DNA of 47,027 nucleotides from Micromonospora sp. ALFpr18c (GTDB lineage Bacteria > Actinomycetota > Actinomycetes > Mycobacteriales > Micromonosporaceae). A model generated the notes under the pieces. That model was not told the origin of the DNA, made no database searches, and was given only the letters and a program-made list of their open reading frames with translations. A program made the translations under genes and the position numbers. Each line of letters starts with the position of its first letter. Position 1 is the stretch's first letter. This document shows positions 1 through 8,186 of this stretch, piece after piece. Location of the stretch: assembly GCF_008868155.1 (NCBI RefSeq), contig NZ_WBKR01000021.1, forward strand, positions 1 through 47,027, written 5' to 3'.

Positions 1-2025
1 GTCGCCGGCGTAGGCGTCGGAACGACCCCAGCGGCCCGGGATGTCGAGCAGCTCCAGACGGCCGAAGCCCCGGGGTAGGGCCGGGTTCACCAGCAGGTTG
101 TCTCCGGTGGGTCGCAACCCGAGCATGGTGCCCAGCAGCATCAGCAGCGCGCCCGAGGACCACGACTGGGGGCGACCGGCCGACGGCAGTTGGACGGGGT
201 ACTTCGTGGTGCTGCGGTCGTAACCGGCGATCAGCTCCGGCACCGCCCCGCCGAGGGTCTGGGCCATGTCGAAGATGCCGGCAGCGATCCGCGCCGCGTG
301 GGTGTCGAATCGGTAGTGCCGCAGCCCCGCCGCGATGAGCGCGTTATCCGACGGCCACACCGCCCCCAGGTGTGAGCCCACCGGGTTGTACGGACGCTGT
401 CCGGTCGCGTAGGTGCGCACACCCCAGCCGCTGAACAGCCGCGGCCCGAGCAGGTGCTCGGCGATCGCCTCCGCGCGGTCGTCCGGCACGATCCCGCTCC
501 ACAGCAGGTGCCCGATGTTGGAGGACAGGGCGTCGACGGGTTCGCCGTACGGGTCGAGGGCCAACGCGTAGTACTCGTGCTGCGGCAGCCAGAAGTCCCG
601 GTTGAACCGCTCCTTCAGCGCCGCCGCCTCCCGTTCCAACCGGTCGGCGTACCCGGGATCGTCCCAGAACTGGCGGGCCAGGCGGGCGCCGCGTCGTTTC
701 GCGTCGTACGCGTAGCCCTGCAATTCGCAGGTGGCCCGCGGGAATGCCGGTTGCTGCCCATTCCCGGCGGCGATCGCGTCGCTGGAGTCCTTCCAGGACT
801 GGTTGATCGTGCCGTGCCGCTCGTTGCGCCGCTGGTAGCGCAGGTACCCGTCACCGGTCAGGTCGCCGTACTCGTCGATCCAGTCCAGCGCCATCCGGGC
901 CGGGTGGCGTAACTCGCGGACCAGGTCGGCGTCGCCGGACCAGCGTTCGTACTCGTCGAGCAGGACGACGAAGAGCGGGGTGGTGTCGGCCGCGCCGAAG
1001 TAGATGGCGCTCGGCCGTTCGGCGAAGGCCGCCGACTCGCCGTAGCGGAGCTGGGCCAGGATCTTGCCCGGCTCCTCCTCGCGGTCGTCGTCGAGCTGGC
1101 CGCCCTGCAACAGCGCCAGCATCCGCAGCGTGGCGGGGGTCAGCTCGGGGGTGAACGCCACCGACTGCAGGCAGGTGATGATGCTGTCGCGCCCGCAGAA
1201 CGCCATGGCCCACGGCAGGCCACCGACCGGCACCCGCTCGCTGTAGGACAGGGGCCGGTACCGCAGCGCGGCCAGGGTGGCGAGGCTGCCCTGGTACGTC
1301 TCCTCCAGACCGGCCCGTTCGGACACCAACTGCGGCGCCCGGTCCAGCCAGGCCGCGAGGTCCTCACGCATCCCACCGCGGACGGCCTTCTGGTGCGATT
1401 CCAGGCTGGCGCGCATGTCCTGCCCGCCCTCGCCCCGGATGATCATCGCCAGGTGCAGGTCGGTCTCCCACTGCCCTTCGGGTGGGATGCGGATCCGGAA
1501 CGTCATCCCCTTCTCGTCCACCTCGACCGGAGCGGTGCTGCTCACGGTGGTCTCGCGGACGAACCGCTGCCGCTCGTAGCGCAGGACGAGTTGGTGGCGT
1601 GCGGAGTCGGCCTCGATCCGCACGTCCCGACGTCGGGGGTCCCCGACCTCGACGATGTCGGCGAAGTCGCTGCCCATCTCCACTCGTACGCTGAACTCGG
1701 CGTGCTCCGACGAGTGGTTGAGCACGGTGATCTTCTCGTGGAAGCAGTCGTGGACCGAGCGGTGCCGGATGATCGACACGTCCGCGTCGACGTAGTGGCT
1801 CGCGGTGCCCGGCACCAGGAAGAACCGGGTCTCGAAGTACGTCATGTCGTCGCGGGAGAGCGCGTTGAGCCGTTCACCGTCGATGCTCAGCACCCAGTGC
1901 GACAGGAAGCGCGTGTCGAACGAGAAGAGACCGACGGGAGCGTGCGGGTCGACCTCGATGTCACCCTGGGCGTCGCTGATGGCGAACGCGTTGCCGGCGA
2001 TGACGTGCACGAGTTCCTGCCTCAT
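1..2025 (-). CDS. Amylo-alpha-1,6-glucosidase / glycogen debranching enzyme-like protein, 3' end outside window
   Basis: The frame is open from an ATG at 2025 to the left edge (675 codons, no stop), so the C-terminus is missing. The N-terminal ~230 residues look like the bacterial/archaeal GDE_N_bis domain (start MRQELVHVIAGNAFAISD, then a Phe-rich beta sandwich). The rest is an alpha/alpha-barrel glycosidase: GLPWAMAFCGRDSIIT, WKDSSDAI, SHLGAVWPSDNALIAAG and PQSWSSGALLMLLG are family hallmarks. The family removes alpha-1,6 branches from glycogen or related alpha-glucans in the cytoplasm. The ATG overlaps the stop of the upstream gene (ATGA), so the two are probably translationally coupled. 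Exact substrate is inferred; some members act on other alpha- or beta-glycans. Confidence 0.85.
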   Translation of the reverse strand, partial: MRQELVHVIAGNAFAISDAQGDIEVDPHAPVGLFSFDTRFLSHWVLSIDGERLNALSRDDMTYFETRFFLVPGTASHYVDADVSIIRHRSVHDCFHEKITVLNHSSEHAEFSVRVEMGSDFADIVEVGDPRRRDVRIEADSARHQLVLRYERQRFVRETTVSSTAPVEVDEKGMTFRIRIPPEGQWETDLHLAMIIRGEGGQDMRASLESHQKAVRGGMREDLAAWLDRAPQLVSERAGLEETYQGSLATLAALRYRPLSYSERVPVGGLPWAMAFCGRDSIITCLQSVAFTPELTPATLRMLALLQGGQLDDDREEEPGKILAQLRYGESAAFAERPSAIYFGAADTTPLFVVLLDEYERWSGDADLVRELRHPARMALDWIDEYGDLTGDGYLRYQRRNERHGTINQSWKDSSDAIAAGNGQQPAFPRATCELQGYAYDAKRRGARLARQFWDDPGYADRLEREAAALKERFNRDFWLPQHEYYALALDPYGEPVDALSSNIGHLLWSGIVPDDRAEAIAEHLLGPRLFSGWGVRTYATGQRPYNPVGSHLGAVWPSDNALIAAGLRHYRFDTHAARIAAGIFDMAQTLGGAVPELIAGYDRSTTKYPVQLPSAGRPQSWSSGALLMLLGTMLGLRPTGDNLLVNPALPRGFGRLELLDIPGRWGRSDAYAGD

Positions 2026-2414
2026 GGCCGCCGCCCTTCCCGTGCGGCCAGGGCGGCCCGCCCCAACTCGCGCGGATGACGGGCGCCGCGCGGCCCGGGG
2101 AAGATCCGCCTCAGCAGCATCAGCAGCCGGATGTCGCCCTGCACGGTCAGGTCGTTGCGCAGCATCGCGGTACCGGGAGGCAGCTCACCGTTGGCCAACT
2201 GGTCGAAGACCGCCCGGTCGGCGCGGACCACCAGGTCGGCGTCGTCGGCCGATCGGGTCACCCGGACGTGCTGGTCGGCGATCGTCAGGTACCAGTGATC
2301 GGTGCATCCGTCCCCGCGGATGTCCAGCCGCATCGTCCCGGTGGTCGTCTCCGGCAGGTCGGGACGCCGACCGGTGTCCAGCTCCTGCAGGTACCGCGCC
2401 GTCGACGTGCCCAT
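2022..2414 (-). CDS. Small SCP2 sterol-binding-domain-like protein
   Basis: A 130-residue cytoplasmic protein with no signal peptide or membrane segment. The pattern TGTMRLDIRGDGCTDHWYLT, VRVTRSADDADLVVRADRAVF, GELPPGTAMLRNDLTVQGD matches the SCP2-like fold seen in many actinobacterial proteins, where a hydrophobic tunnel may bind lipids. It lies immediately upstream of the debranching-type glycosidase and overlaps it by four bases, so the pair is likely an operon. The ligand is unknown. A lipid carrier beside a glycan hydrolase is unexplained from sequence alone. The C-terminal ~25 residues are Arg/Ala-rich and probably disordered. Confidence 0.75.
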   Translation of the reverse strand: MGTSTARYLQELDTGRRPDLPETTTGTMRLDIRGDGCTDHWYLTIADQHVRVTRSADDADLVVRADRAVFDQLANGELPPGTAMLRNDLTVQGDIRLLMLLRRIFPGPRGARHPRELGRAALAAREGRRP

Positions 2415-2577
2415 CGCGTCGCCCCTCCCCCCGGTTCTCCGCAGGATCCCCCGGGCCGGGGTGAGCCCGGTTCACCCGGATGGGGTGACCCGGCGGAGGC
2501 GGGCCGCGCGGTCGTGCCCGTTTGCCGGCCGGCGAGGTGGGCAGCCACGGGCAGGTGGAGACGGACGGAGGAACCGG

Positions 2578-3624
2578 ATGCGGGCGCTGCGGTTGCGGGA
2601 GTGGATGTCGAAGCCGGAACTGGTCGAGGTCGACGAACCGACGGCCGGGCCGGGACAGGTCGTGGTCCGCATCGGCGGCGCCGGCGCCTGCCACTCCGAC
2701 CTGCACCTGATGGACGAGTTCGAGCCGGGAACCCTGCCCTGGAACCCGCCCTTCACGCTGGGGCACGAGAACGCGGGGTGGGTGCACGCGCTCGGTGACG
2801 GGGTGACCGGGCTGTCCGTCGGGCAGCCCGTCGCCGTCTTCGGCGCGTGGGGCTGCGGCACCTGCGCCCGCTGCCGGGTCGGCGTCGACCCCTACTGCGA
2901 GAACCCGGCCGGCGCCCCGGTGCCGAGCGGGGGTGGCGGGCTCGGCCTGGACGGCGGCATGGCCGAGTACGAGCTCGTCCCGGACGCCCGGCACGTCGTG
3001 CCGCTGCCCGACGGGTTGGACCCGGTGCACGCCGCGCCGCTCACCGACGCCGGGCTCACCCCGTACCACGCCATCCGGCGCTCCTGGCCCAAGCTGCCGC
3101 CGGGCAGCACCGCCGTGGTGATCGGTGTCGGCGGCCTCGGGCACGTCGGGATCCAGATCCTCAAGGCCACCACGGCGGCCCGGGTGATCGCGGTGGACAC
3201 CCGGCCCGAGGCGCTGCGGCTGGCCGAGGAGTGCGGCGCCGACCGCGGCGTGACCGCCGGCCCGCACGCCGCCGAGGAGATCCGGCAGGCCACCGGGGGC
3301 CGGGGCGCGGACGTGGTGCTCGACTTCGTGGGTGCCGACGCCACCCTCGCGCTCGGTGTGGCGGTGGCCCGCACCGTGGGAGACCTGACCATCGTGGGGA
3401 TCGGTGGCGGCACCCTGCCGGTGTCGTTCTTCGGCGTGCCGTACGAGGTGAGCATCGCGACGACCTACTGGGGGAGCCGCCCCGAGCTGGTGGAGGTGTT
3501 GGACCTCGGCGCCCGGGGCCTGATCCGGCCGGCCATCACCACATTCGCCCTTGAGGACGCGCTCGACGCGTACCGCCAGATGCGCGACGGCACGCTGGAG
3601 GGCCGCGCGGTGATCGTGCCCTGA
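2578..3624 (+). CDS. Zinc-dependent NAD(P) alcohol dehydrogenase (MDR family)
   Basis: A 348-residue medium-chain dehydrogenase. The GroES-like half carries the catalytic zinc ligands Cys38 (ACHSD) and His63-Glu64 (LGHEN) and a complete structural zinc tetrad (Cys93, Cys96, Cys99, Cys107). The Rossmann half has VVIGVGGLGHVGIQI near residue 180. It should oxidise an alcohol or reduce an aldehyde in the cytoplasm. The ATG at 2578 is chosen because GGAGGA lies five bases upstream; the open frame extends further 5' but without homology. It stands alone, divergent from the SCP2-like gene and convergent with the DinB gene. Substrate cannot be read from sequence. Confidence 0.9.
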   Translation: MRALRLREWMSKPELVEVDEPTAGPGQVVVRIGGAGACHSDLHLMDEFEPGTLPWNPPFTLGHENAGWVHALGDGVTGLSVGQPVAVFGAWGCGTCARCRVGVDPYCENPAGAPVPSGGGGLGLDGGMAEYELVPDARHVVPLPDGLDPVHAAPLTDAGLTPYHAIRRSWPKLPPGSTAVVIGVGGLGHVGIQILKATTAARVIAVDTRPEALRLAEECGADRGVTAGPHAAEEIRQATGGRGADVVLDFVGADATLALGVAVARTVGDLTIVGIGGGTLPVSFFGVPYEVSIATTYWGSRPELVEVLDLGARGLIRPAITTFALEDALDAYRQMRDGTLEGRAVIVP

Positions 3625-3642
3625 GCCCGGCGGACGCCGCCG

Positions 3643-4152
3643 TCAGTCGGTCTCGACGAGACCGCGGAGGTAGGCGGCCTGGCCGACGTGCTGCAGGTCG
3701 TCCTCGGCGACGCTGACCAGCCGCACGCCGAGGGTGACCGGCGGATCCCACGACTCGTCCACGACGCGGTCCAGGTCCGCCGGGCCCAATCCGGTCACCA
3801 ACGATCGGGTACGCGCCGACACCGCCGCGTAGTAGTCGATCAGCGCCTGGGCGCTCTCCGGGCGCACGGCCGCGACCTGCGCGGGTGAGTGCCCGAAGCC
3901 GGTGTCGTCGGGGTCCGGGGTGAGCCCGAAACGGCCCGCCCAGTCGCCGCTCACCCAAATCTGCTCGGCGTCGAGCAGGTCGGCGACGTGGTGGTCCTGC
4001 ACGCGGGTGAGGTGCCAGACCAGCCATCCGATCGAGTTGGCACCCGGTCCGGGCCGGTGGAGCAGCTGGTCGGGGCTGAGGCCGTCGACCGCGGCGCGGA
4101 CGAGGTCGGGCAGCCGGTCGTACATCTCGGTCAGCAGGTCACTCACATCCAC
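3643..4152 (-). CDS. DinB-superfamily protein (DUF664-like)
   Basis: A 169-residue protein of the DinB/mycothiol-dependent four-helix-bundle superfamily. SIGWLVWHLTRVQDHHVADL supplies the first helix-2 histidines and AEDDLQHVGQAAYLRGL the last conserved His, consistent with a metal-binding triad. Actinobacterial members are often thiol-S-transferase-like enzymes using mycothiol, but the substrate is unknown. The gene is convergent with the alcohol dehydrogenase, with an 18-base gap, so no separate terminator is evident. The ATG at 4152 gives the full N-terminal helix. Confidence 0.8.
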   Translation of the reverse strand: MDVSDLLTEMYDRLPDLVRAAVDGLSPDQLLHRPGPGANSIGWLVWHLTRVQDHHVADLLDAEQIWVSGDWAGRFGLTPDPDDTGFGHSPAQVAAVRPESAQALIDYYAAVSARTRSLVTGLGPADLDRVVDESWDPPVTLGVRLVSVAEDDLQHVGQAAYLRGLVETD

Positions 4153-4230
4153 GAGCCACGCCTCCAGATCGGTGTTCGATCAACGTACCGCCGACACGGG
4201 CGGTCAAACCCCTGCCGCTACGGTGATCAC

Positions 4231-4746
4231 GTGGTCGCGGCGCTGGAGTTGTATCTGGACCCGGACGCCACCCGTCGGATCCGGGTGCTGTGGGACGCGC
4301 TGGAGGCCGAGGGCGTGCAGAGCATGCGCTCGCTGCTGGAGCAGCGCCACCGCCCGCACGTCTCGCTCGCGGTGGCGCCCCGCTTCGACCCGGGGCAGGT
4401 CGCCGCGGCGCTGCGGGGGACGGTCGTGGCGGCCCCGCTGCGGCTCGACTTCCAGCACGCCGGGCAGTTCGTCGGCCGGGTGCTGTGGCTCGGCCCGGCG
4501 CCCACCCCGGAACTGCTGGCGCATCAGCGGCTGGTGTACGACCGCCTCACCGCCGCCGGCATCCCCCTCGCGGAGCACTACCAGCCGGGCCGCTGGGTGC
4601 CGCACTGCACGCTCTCGATGCGGGTGCCGAACGCGCTGATGGCCGCCGCGGTGCGCCGCTGCCTGGAGGTGCTGCCGATGGCCGCGACGGTGGTCGGTGC
4701 AGCGCTCACCGACCATGCGCGCGGCATCGCCCACCCGCTGCCCTGA
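4231..4746 (+). CDS. 2'-5' RNA ligase-family protein (2H phosphoesterase)
   Basis: A 171-residue protein with the two HxT/S motifs that define the 2H phosphoesterase superfamily: His43-x-Ser45 (RPHVSLAV) and His126-x-Thr128 (VPHCTLSM). Members hydrolyse cyclic nucleotide phosphodiesters or ligate RNA with a 2'-5' bond. The GTG at 4231 is taken as start because the homologous beta strand VAALELYLD begins directly after it; the preceding in-frame sequence is antisense to the DinB gene. No strong ribosome-binding site is visible. Physiological substrate unknown. Confidence 0.8.
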   Translation: MVAALELYLDPDATRRIRVLWDALEAEGVQSMRSLLEQRHRPHVSLAVAPRFDPGQVAAALRGTVVAAPLRLDFQHAGQFVGRVLWLGPAPTPELLAHQRLVYDRLTAAGIPLAEHYQPGRWVPHCTLSMRVPNALMAAAVRRCLEVLPMAATVVGAALTDHARGIAHPLP

Positions 4747-4826
4747 CGGTCCGGGAGACCTTCGGCGTCCTCAGTGCACGAGCACGTCGGCGCGGACGCC
4801 CCGGGCGGCCAGGCGTGCGGAGCGCG

Positions 4827-6047
4827 TCATCCCACGCGTCGCCGTCGCGCCACCGTCGCCCCCAGCACTCCCGTGAACGTGAGCACTCCACCGGCCACCA
4901 GCAGCAGGCGCGGGCCCAGCGGGGCGAGCACCCCGGCCAGGCCGGTGCCGAGCGAGGCGGCGGCCACCTTGAGCGCCGCCGTCGACACGAACACCTGTGC
5001 CCGCACGGCGTCCGGCGCGTACGCCGACCGGGCGGCCAGGGTGGCCGTGAAGAACGGCGCGGTCGCCGCTCCGGCCAGCGCGAAGGCGGCGACCGCCACC
5101 GGGAAGCCCGGCACGGCGGCACAGAGCGCGACCGCCACCGCGCCGATCGCCGCCCATCGGACGGTGAGCCGCTCCGGCTCGCCGGTCAGCGGGAACACCG
5201 TGACCAGGAGCGCGGCGGCCAGGTTTCCGGCACCGTAGGCGGCGGCCAGCAGCGCACCGGAGACCGCCTCCCGGCCGAGGTCCGCCGCCAGCGCGACGGC
5301 GAGCACCGACATCGCCCCGCCGGTGACCGCGGCGACCGTGGTGACCCCCGTGACGCGGCGCAGCGGCCCCCGACCCAGCAGCGCCCGGAGTGCCCCGCGC
5401 GCGGCGGGCGCGCGGCCCGGCGGCCCCTGCCGTCTCGGCCCCGCCGTCGGGAGCGTGCCCACCAGAGCCGCCGCGACCAGGGTCGCCGCACCCAACCCGA
5501 CCAGGCACATCCGAGGCCCGGCAACGGCGGCGAGCACCGCCACGGCGGCCGGGCCGGCGCTGCCACCCACCCCGTACGTCACCGCGTCCCAGCCCTGACC
5601 CCGGCGTTGCGCCCGCTCGTCCGCGTCGAGCAGCGCCGCCAGCCGGCTGCTCAGTCCCCCCGTCAGCAGCGGCCCGCAGGCCCCGGCCACGATCAGCAGC
5701 GCGGCCGGCACACCAACCGGCACCCGTCCGAGCAGCAACGCGGCCGCCGCGACCGCGACGGCGTACGTGGCGAAGCCGGCAGCCAGCAGGCCCCGGCCGT
5801 CCGCGGCCCGGTCCAGCCGCCGGGCGAGCACCGGCCCGAGCAGGTGTGGTGCGGTCAGGCAGGTGGCCAGCAACCCGCCGAGCAGCGCCGGACGGCTGGA
5901 CCCGACCTCCGGGAGGGTGGCCAGCAGGATCACCCCCACCGCGGCACCGGCGTCGGCACCCCGTGCGAGCGTCGCCGCGACGAGGTAGTGGGGTAACGCT
6001 CGGCGTCCGCGAACGGCCGGCGCGACCGTGTCGAGAGAGCTGCTCAC
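4827..6047 (-). CDS. MFS transporter, 12-TM, probable drug-type exporter
   Basis: A 406-residue, very Ala/Leu/Val-rich protein with about 12 hydrophobic segments and a central basic loop (TAGPRRQGPPGRAPAARG) typical of the two six-helix halves of the major facilitator superfamily. ARRLDRAADGRGLL resembles motif A between helices 2 and 3. The GTG at 6047 (VSSSLDTVAPAVRG) places a short cytoplasmic tail before helix 1; sequence upstream in frame is non-membrane and unlike protein. Substrate unknown. It is a single gene, convergent with the RNA-ligase-like gene. Confidence 0.8.
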   Translation of the reverse strand: MSSSLDTVAPAVRGRRALPHYLVAATLARGADAGAAVGVILLATLPEVGSSRPALLGGLLATCLTAPHLLGPVLARRLDRAADGRGLLAAGFATYAVAVAAAALLLGRVPVGVPAALLIVAGACGPLLTGGLSSRLAALLDADERAQRRGQGWDAVTYGVGGSAGPAAVAVLAAVAGPRMCLVGLGAATLVAAALVGTLPTAGPRRQGPPGRAPAARGALRALLGRGPLRRVTGVTTVAAVTGGAMSVLAVALAADLGREAVSGALLAAAYGAGNLAAALLVTVFPLTGEPERLTVRWAAIGAVAVALCAAVPGFPVAVAAFALAGAATAPFFTATLAARSAYAPDAVRAQVFVSTAALKVAAASLGTGLAGVLAPLGPRLLLVAGGVLTFTGVLGATVARRRRVG

Positions 6048-6281
6048 CCCTGCGCTGCTACCCGGCCCGGCCCGCGAACCAACATCGGGGCGTGATGTCC
6101 GGTTTGGCGGGCGACAGTCGGGAAACCGAAAACAAGCGGTGCGGATGCGGCCGCGCGTGGGATGGTTCGACATGGATGCCGTACCGGTGGTGACCTGCTC
6201 GCGCGTGGGGTGACCCGGCCGGTGGCGCGGGCGCACACACCGCGCCGCCCGCGGCGGCTTCGACGACGAGAGGCAGTGCCC

Positions 6282-6467
6282 ATGCAGGCTCAGCGCAGGC
6301 CACCGCGCACGGAGCGGAGCCAGACCCGGGACGACCGGACCGGGGGCGGCATGACCGGGGCGGCCACGCCACTGACGATCTGGGCCGCTGCCGTGCTGCT
6401 CGGCCGGATCGGGGCGGGCGACGACGACAGTGATGACGAGCGGCACATCCTGCGCGGCATCGAGTGA
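6282..6467 (+). CDS. Small hypothetical protein, 61 aa
   Basis: The ATG at 6282 follows a GAGAGG eight bases upstream. The product has a basic hydrophilic start, one short hydrophobic stretch (TPLTIWAAAVLLGRIG) and an acidic end (DDDSDDERHILRGIE). It is convergent with corA with a 16-base gap. I recognise no family. Codon composition is compatible with coding, but length is too short for certainty. Confidence 0.4.
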   Translation: MQAQRRPPRTERSQTRDDRTGGGMTGAATPLTIWAAAVLLGRIGAGDDDSDDERHILRGIE

Positions 6468-6483
6468 GCACCGCCTCCCGGGG

Positions 6484-7614
6484 TCAGAGCCAGCCGCGCC
6501 GCTTGAAGACCAGGTAGAGGGTGCCGCAGACCAGCACCATGAGCAGCAGCGCGAACAGGTACCCGAAGCGCCAGTTCAGCTCCGGCATGTGGACGAAGTT
6601 CATCCCGTACACGGTGCCGATGAGGGTGGGAGCGAACAGGATCGCGGCCCAGGAGGAGACCTTCTTCAGCTCCTCGTTCTGCGCGTAGCTGGCCGCGGTG
6701 AGGCTGCGCATCTCCTCGTTCTGCTGCTGTGAGACGAGGGTGGCGTTGACGGTGAGGATGTTCTGCAACAGGTGCCGGAAACCGTCCACCCGTTCCACCA
6801 CCTGGGTGAGGTGATCGGTCACGTCCCGCAGGTAGCGGCGCAGTTCCTCGTCGGAACTGCCGGCGCCGTCGGCCAGTGCGCCGAGCACGGTGAGCAGCGG
6901 GCGGGCGGCACGCTGGAACTGGATGACCTCCCGGCTGAGCCCGTAGATGCGCCGGCTGGCGTTCGGGTCACCGCCGAACACCTGGGTCTCGATCTCGTCG
7001 ATGTCGTTCTCCAGACCGGCCACCACCGGCGCGTACCCGTCGACCACCTGGTCGAGGATCGCGTACAGGACGGCCTCCGGGCCGCGGGCGAGCATCGGCG
7101 CGTCGGTTTCCATCCGCCGCCGCACGGCGGCCAGGTCCGGGGCCTCGCCGTGCCGGACGGTGACCACGAATCCCGACCCGATGAACAGGTGCAGCTCGGA
7201 GAACTCGACCTCCTCCCGCAGGTCGTCGTAGCGGGCGGCGCGCAGCACCACGAACAGGGTGTCGCCGTACCGTTCCAGCTTGGGCCGCTGATGGGCGTTG
7301 ATCGCGTCCTCGACCGCCAGGTCGTGCAGCCGGAACTCCCGGGCCAGTGAGGTGATCTGGTCGATGTCCGGCCGGTACAGGCCGATCCACGCCATCGCAC
7401 CGTCCTGCTCCTGCTCCTGCAGGCAGCGGTACGTCTCGGCGAGGCCGGACGGCGACGCGAACCGGTGCCCTCGGATGTAGACGGCGCTGTCCGCCATGCC
7501 ACCGGAGGGTGGGGCGGCCGGCTCGGCCGGTGGCGGTACGCCGACGCGGGTCTCGTGGACGTCGAGCTGGCGGCCGAAACCACCACCGGGGCGGAAGCGA
7601 CGGTTGCCGGCCAT
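6484..7614 (-). CDS. corA: CorA-family magnesium/cobalt channel
   Basis: A 376-residue protein with the CorA signature YGMNF at residues 336-340, between the two C-terminal membrane helices (WAAILFAPTLIGTVYG and GYLFALLLMVLVCGTLYLVF), and a basic tail. The cytoplasmic N-terminal domain (VEDAINAHQRPKLERYGDTLF) and long stalk helix are present. It forms a pentameric Mg2+ influx channel in the plasma membrane. A strong GGGGAGGGG precedes the ATG. No M-box-like leader is seen in the 5' region, which it shares divergently with the SAM-riboswitch operon. Residues 1-40 are extra, Pro/Gly-rich and probably disordered. Confidence 0.93.
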   Translation of the reverse strand: MAGNRRFRPGGGFGRQLDVHETRVGVPPPAEPAAPPSGGMADSAVYIRGHRFASPSGLAETYRCLQEQEQDGAMAWIGLYRPDIDQITSLAREFRLHDLAVEDAINAHQRPKLERYGDTLFVVLRAARYDDLREEVEFSELHLFIGSGFVVTVRHGEAPDLAAVRRRMETDAPMLARGPEAVLYAILDQVVDGYAPVVAGLENDIDEIETQVFGGDPNASRRIYGLSREVIQFQRAARPLLTVLGALADGAGSSDEELRRYLRDVTDHLTQVVERVDGFRHLLQNILTVNATLVSQQQNEEMRSLTAASYAQNEELKKVSSWAAILFAPTLIGTVYGMNFVHMPELNWRFGYLFALLLMVLVCGTLYLVFKRRGWL

Positions 7615-7771
7615 GACCCGCCCCTCCCCGGTGACGTCCCGCCCGGCGGCCTGCCGACCCGACCGGACAGGTCGGTGCGGGGCGCCGGAGGCGCTGCATC
7701 CCCCCTGCCCCCGAGGCGAAACCCGACCTGGCGGTCCGCCCGTCGCGGACGGTGAGCGTGGTCATAACGAC

Positions 7772-7802
7772 TGGACGATGCACCGGTCGCGGCTGCTAGC
7801 CT
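7772..7802 (+). promoter_or_regulatory. Candidate promoter of the riboswitch-controlled ABC operon
   Basis: TGGACG (7772-7777) and TAGCCT (7797-7802) resemble a housekeeping sigma -35/-10 pair, though the 19-base spacer is long. The predicted start falls at about 7808-7810, exactly where the riboswitch P1 stem begins, which is the main support. Confidence 0.35.
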
Positions 7803-7807
7803 CGGCG

Positions 7808-7925
7808 CAGGTCATGAGCGCCAGCGCGAAGCCCCGGCTCGCTGGCCGGCAACCCTCCTCCGCGGTGGGGTGCCCCGGGTGAAGACCAGGCACCGGCAGG
7901 ACGTCGGTGCAAGCGTGGCCTGGCA
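7808..7925 (+). promoter_or_regulatory. SAM-IV riboswitch (S-adenosylmethionine sensor)
   Basis: The RNA matches the actinobacterial SAM-IV pattern as I remember it. P1 pairs GGTC (7810-7813) with GACC (7884-7887). The conserved CATGAGCGCCAGCG and AAGCCCCGGCTCGCTGGC form P2. CCGGCAACCCTCC and GGTGGGGTGCCCCGGGTGA form the SAM-binding core and pseudoknot. The 3' part adds the stem CCAGG...CCTGG (7886-7890 / 7919-7923) enclosing CACCG...CGGTG, the extra helix that separates SAM-IV from SAM-I. High SAM is expected to reduce expression of downstream sulfur-metabolism genes. It sits 30 bases upstream of a Cys-containing leader peptide and 260 bases upstream of the ABC importer. Confidence 0.9.
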
Positions 7926-7954
7926 CCCAGGTCAGCACAGACCCGGGAGACCGT

Positions 7955-8083
7955 ATGCGCATCCTCAGCTCCACCCCAGCGGACGACCGCGTCGACCGGC
8001 GCTCGCCGGCACTGACCCGGCGTCGGCACGTGGACATGATGCGAATGTGCAGCGCGGCGTGTCGTCGCCGCACCGCGCACTAG
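7955..8083 (+). CDS. Cys-containing leader peptide (RHVDxxRxxSAxC type), 42 aa
   Basis: An ATG at 7955 follows GGGAGA four bases upstream and opens a 42-codon frame ending with TAG at 8081. The C-terminal part, RRRHVDMMRMCSAACRRR, fits the actinobacterial leader-peptide pattern H-V-D-L-x-R-x-x-S-A-x-C, which is found upstream of sulfur and cysteine genes and is usually annotated only as a putative leader peptide. Two Cys codons close to the stop suit ribosome-stalling control by charged tRNA-Cys. The location between a SAM-IV aptamer and an ABC importer supports a regulatory rather than structural role. Mechanism is inferred from family context. Confidence 0.75.
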   Translation: MRILSSTPADDRVDRRSPALTRRRHVDMMRMCSAACRRRTAH

Positions 8084-8138
8084 CACGTCCCTCTTCCCGC
8101 ACCCATTTTCCAGCGGTACGCCCACCGGGCGCACCGTC

Positions 8139-8164
8139 AACGGCGCGCGTCCGTGCCCGCCGTT
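8139..8164 (+). promoter_or_regulatory. Inverted repeat between leader peptide and importer, possible attenuator
   Basis: AACGGCG (8139-8145) is the exact reverse complement of CGCCGTT (8158-8164), with a 12-base loop. It starts 55 bases after the leader stop and ends 12 bases before the GGAG of the next gene. It has no T-run, so it could be a translational or Rho-linked attenuator, or chance in a GC-rich region. Confidence 0.3.
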
Positions 8165-8186
8165 GCGTACCCCTTCGGAGACACCT

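Noticed and set aside
4290..5996. A very long plus-strand open frame opposite the MFS gene
   Set aside because: Its translation is Arg/Gly/Pro/Gln low-complexity without any family motif, while the minus strand encodes a clear 12-helix transporter. High GC creates such antisense frames.
7615..7770. M-box (Mg2+) riboswitch before corA
   Set aside because: The corA 5' region lacks the conserved M-box cores; the structured RNA in this interval is the SAM-IV element on the other strand.
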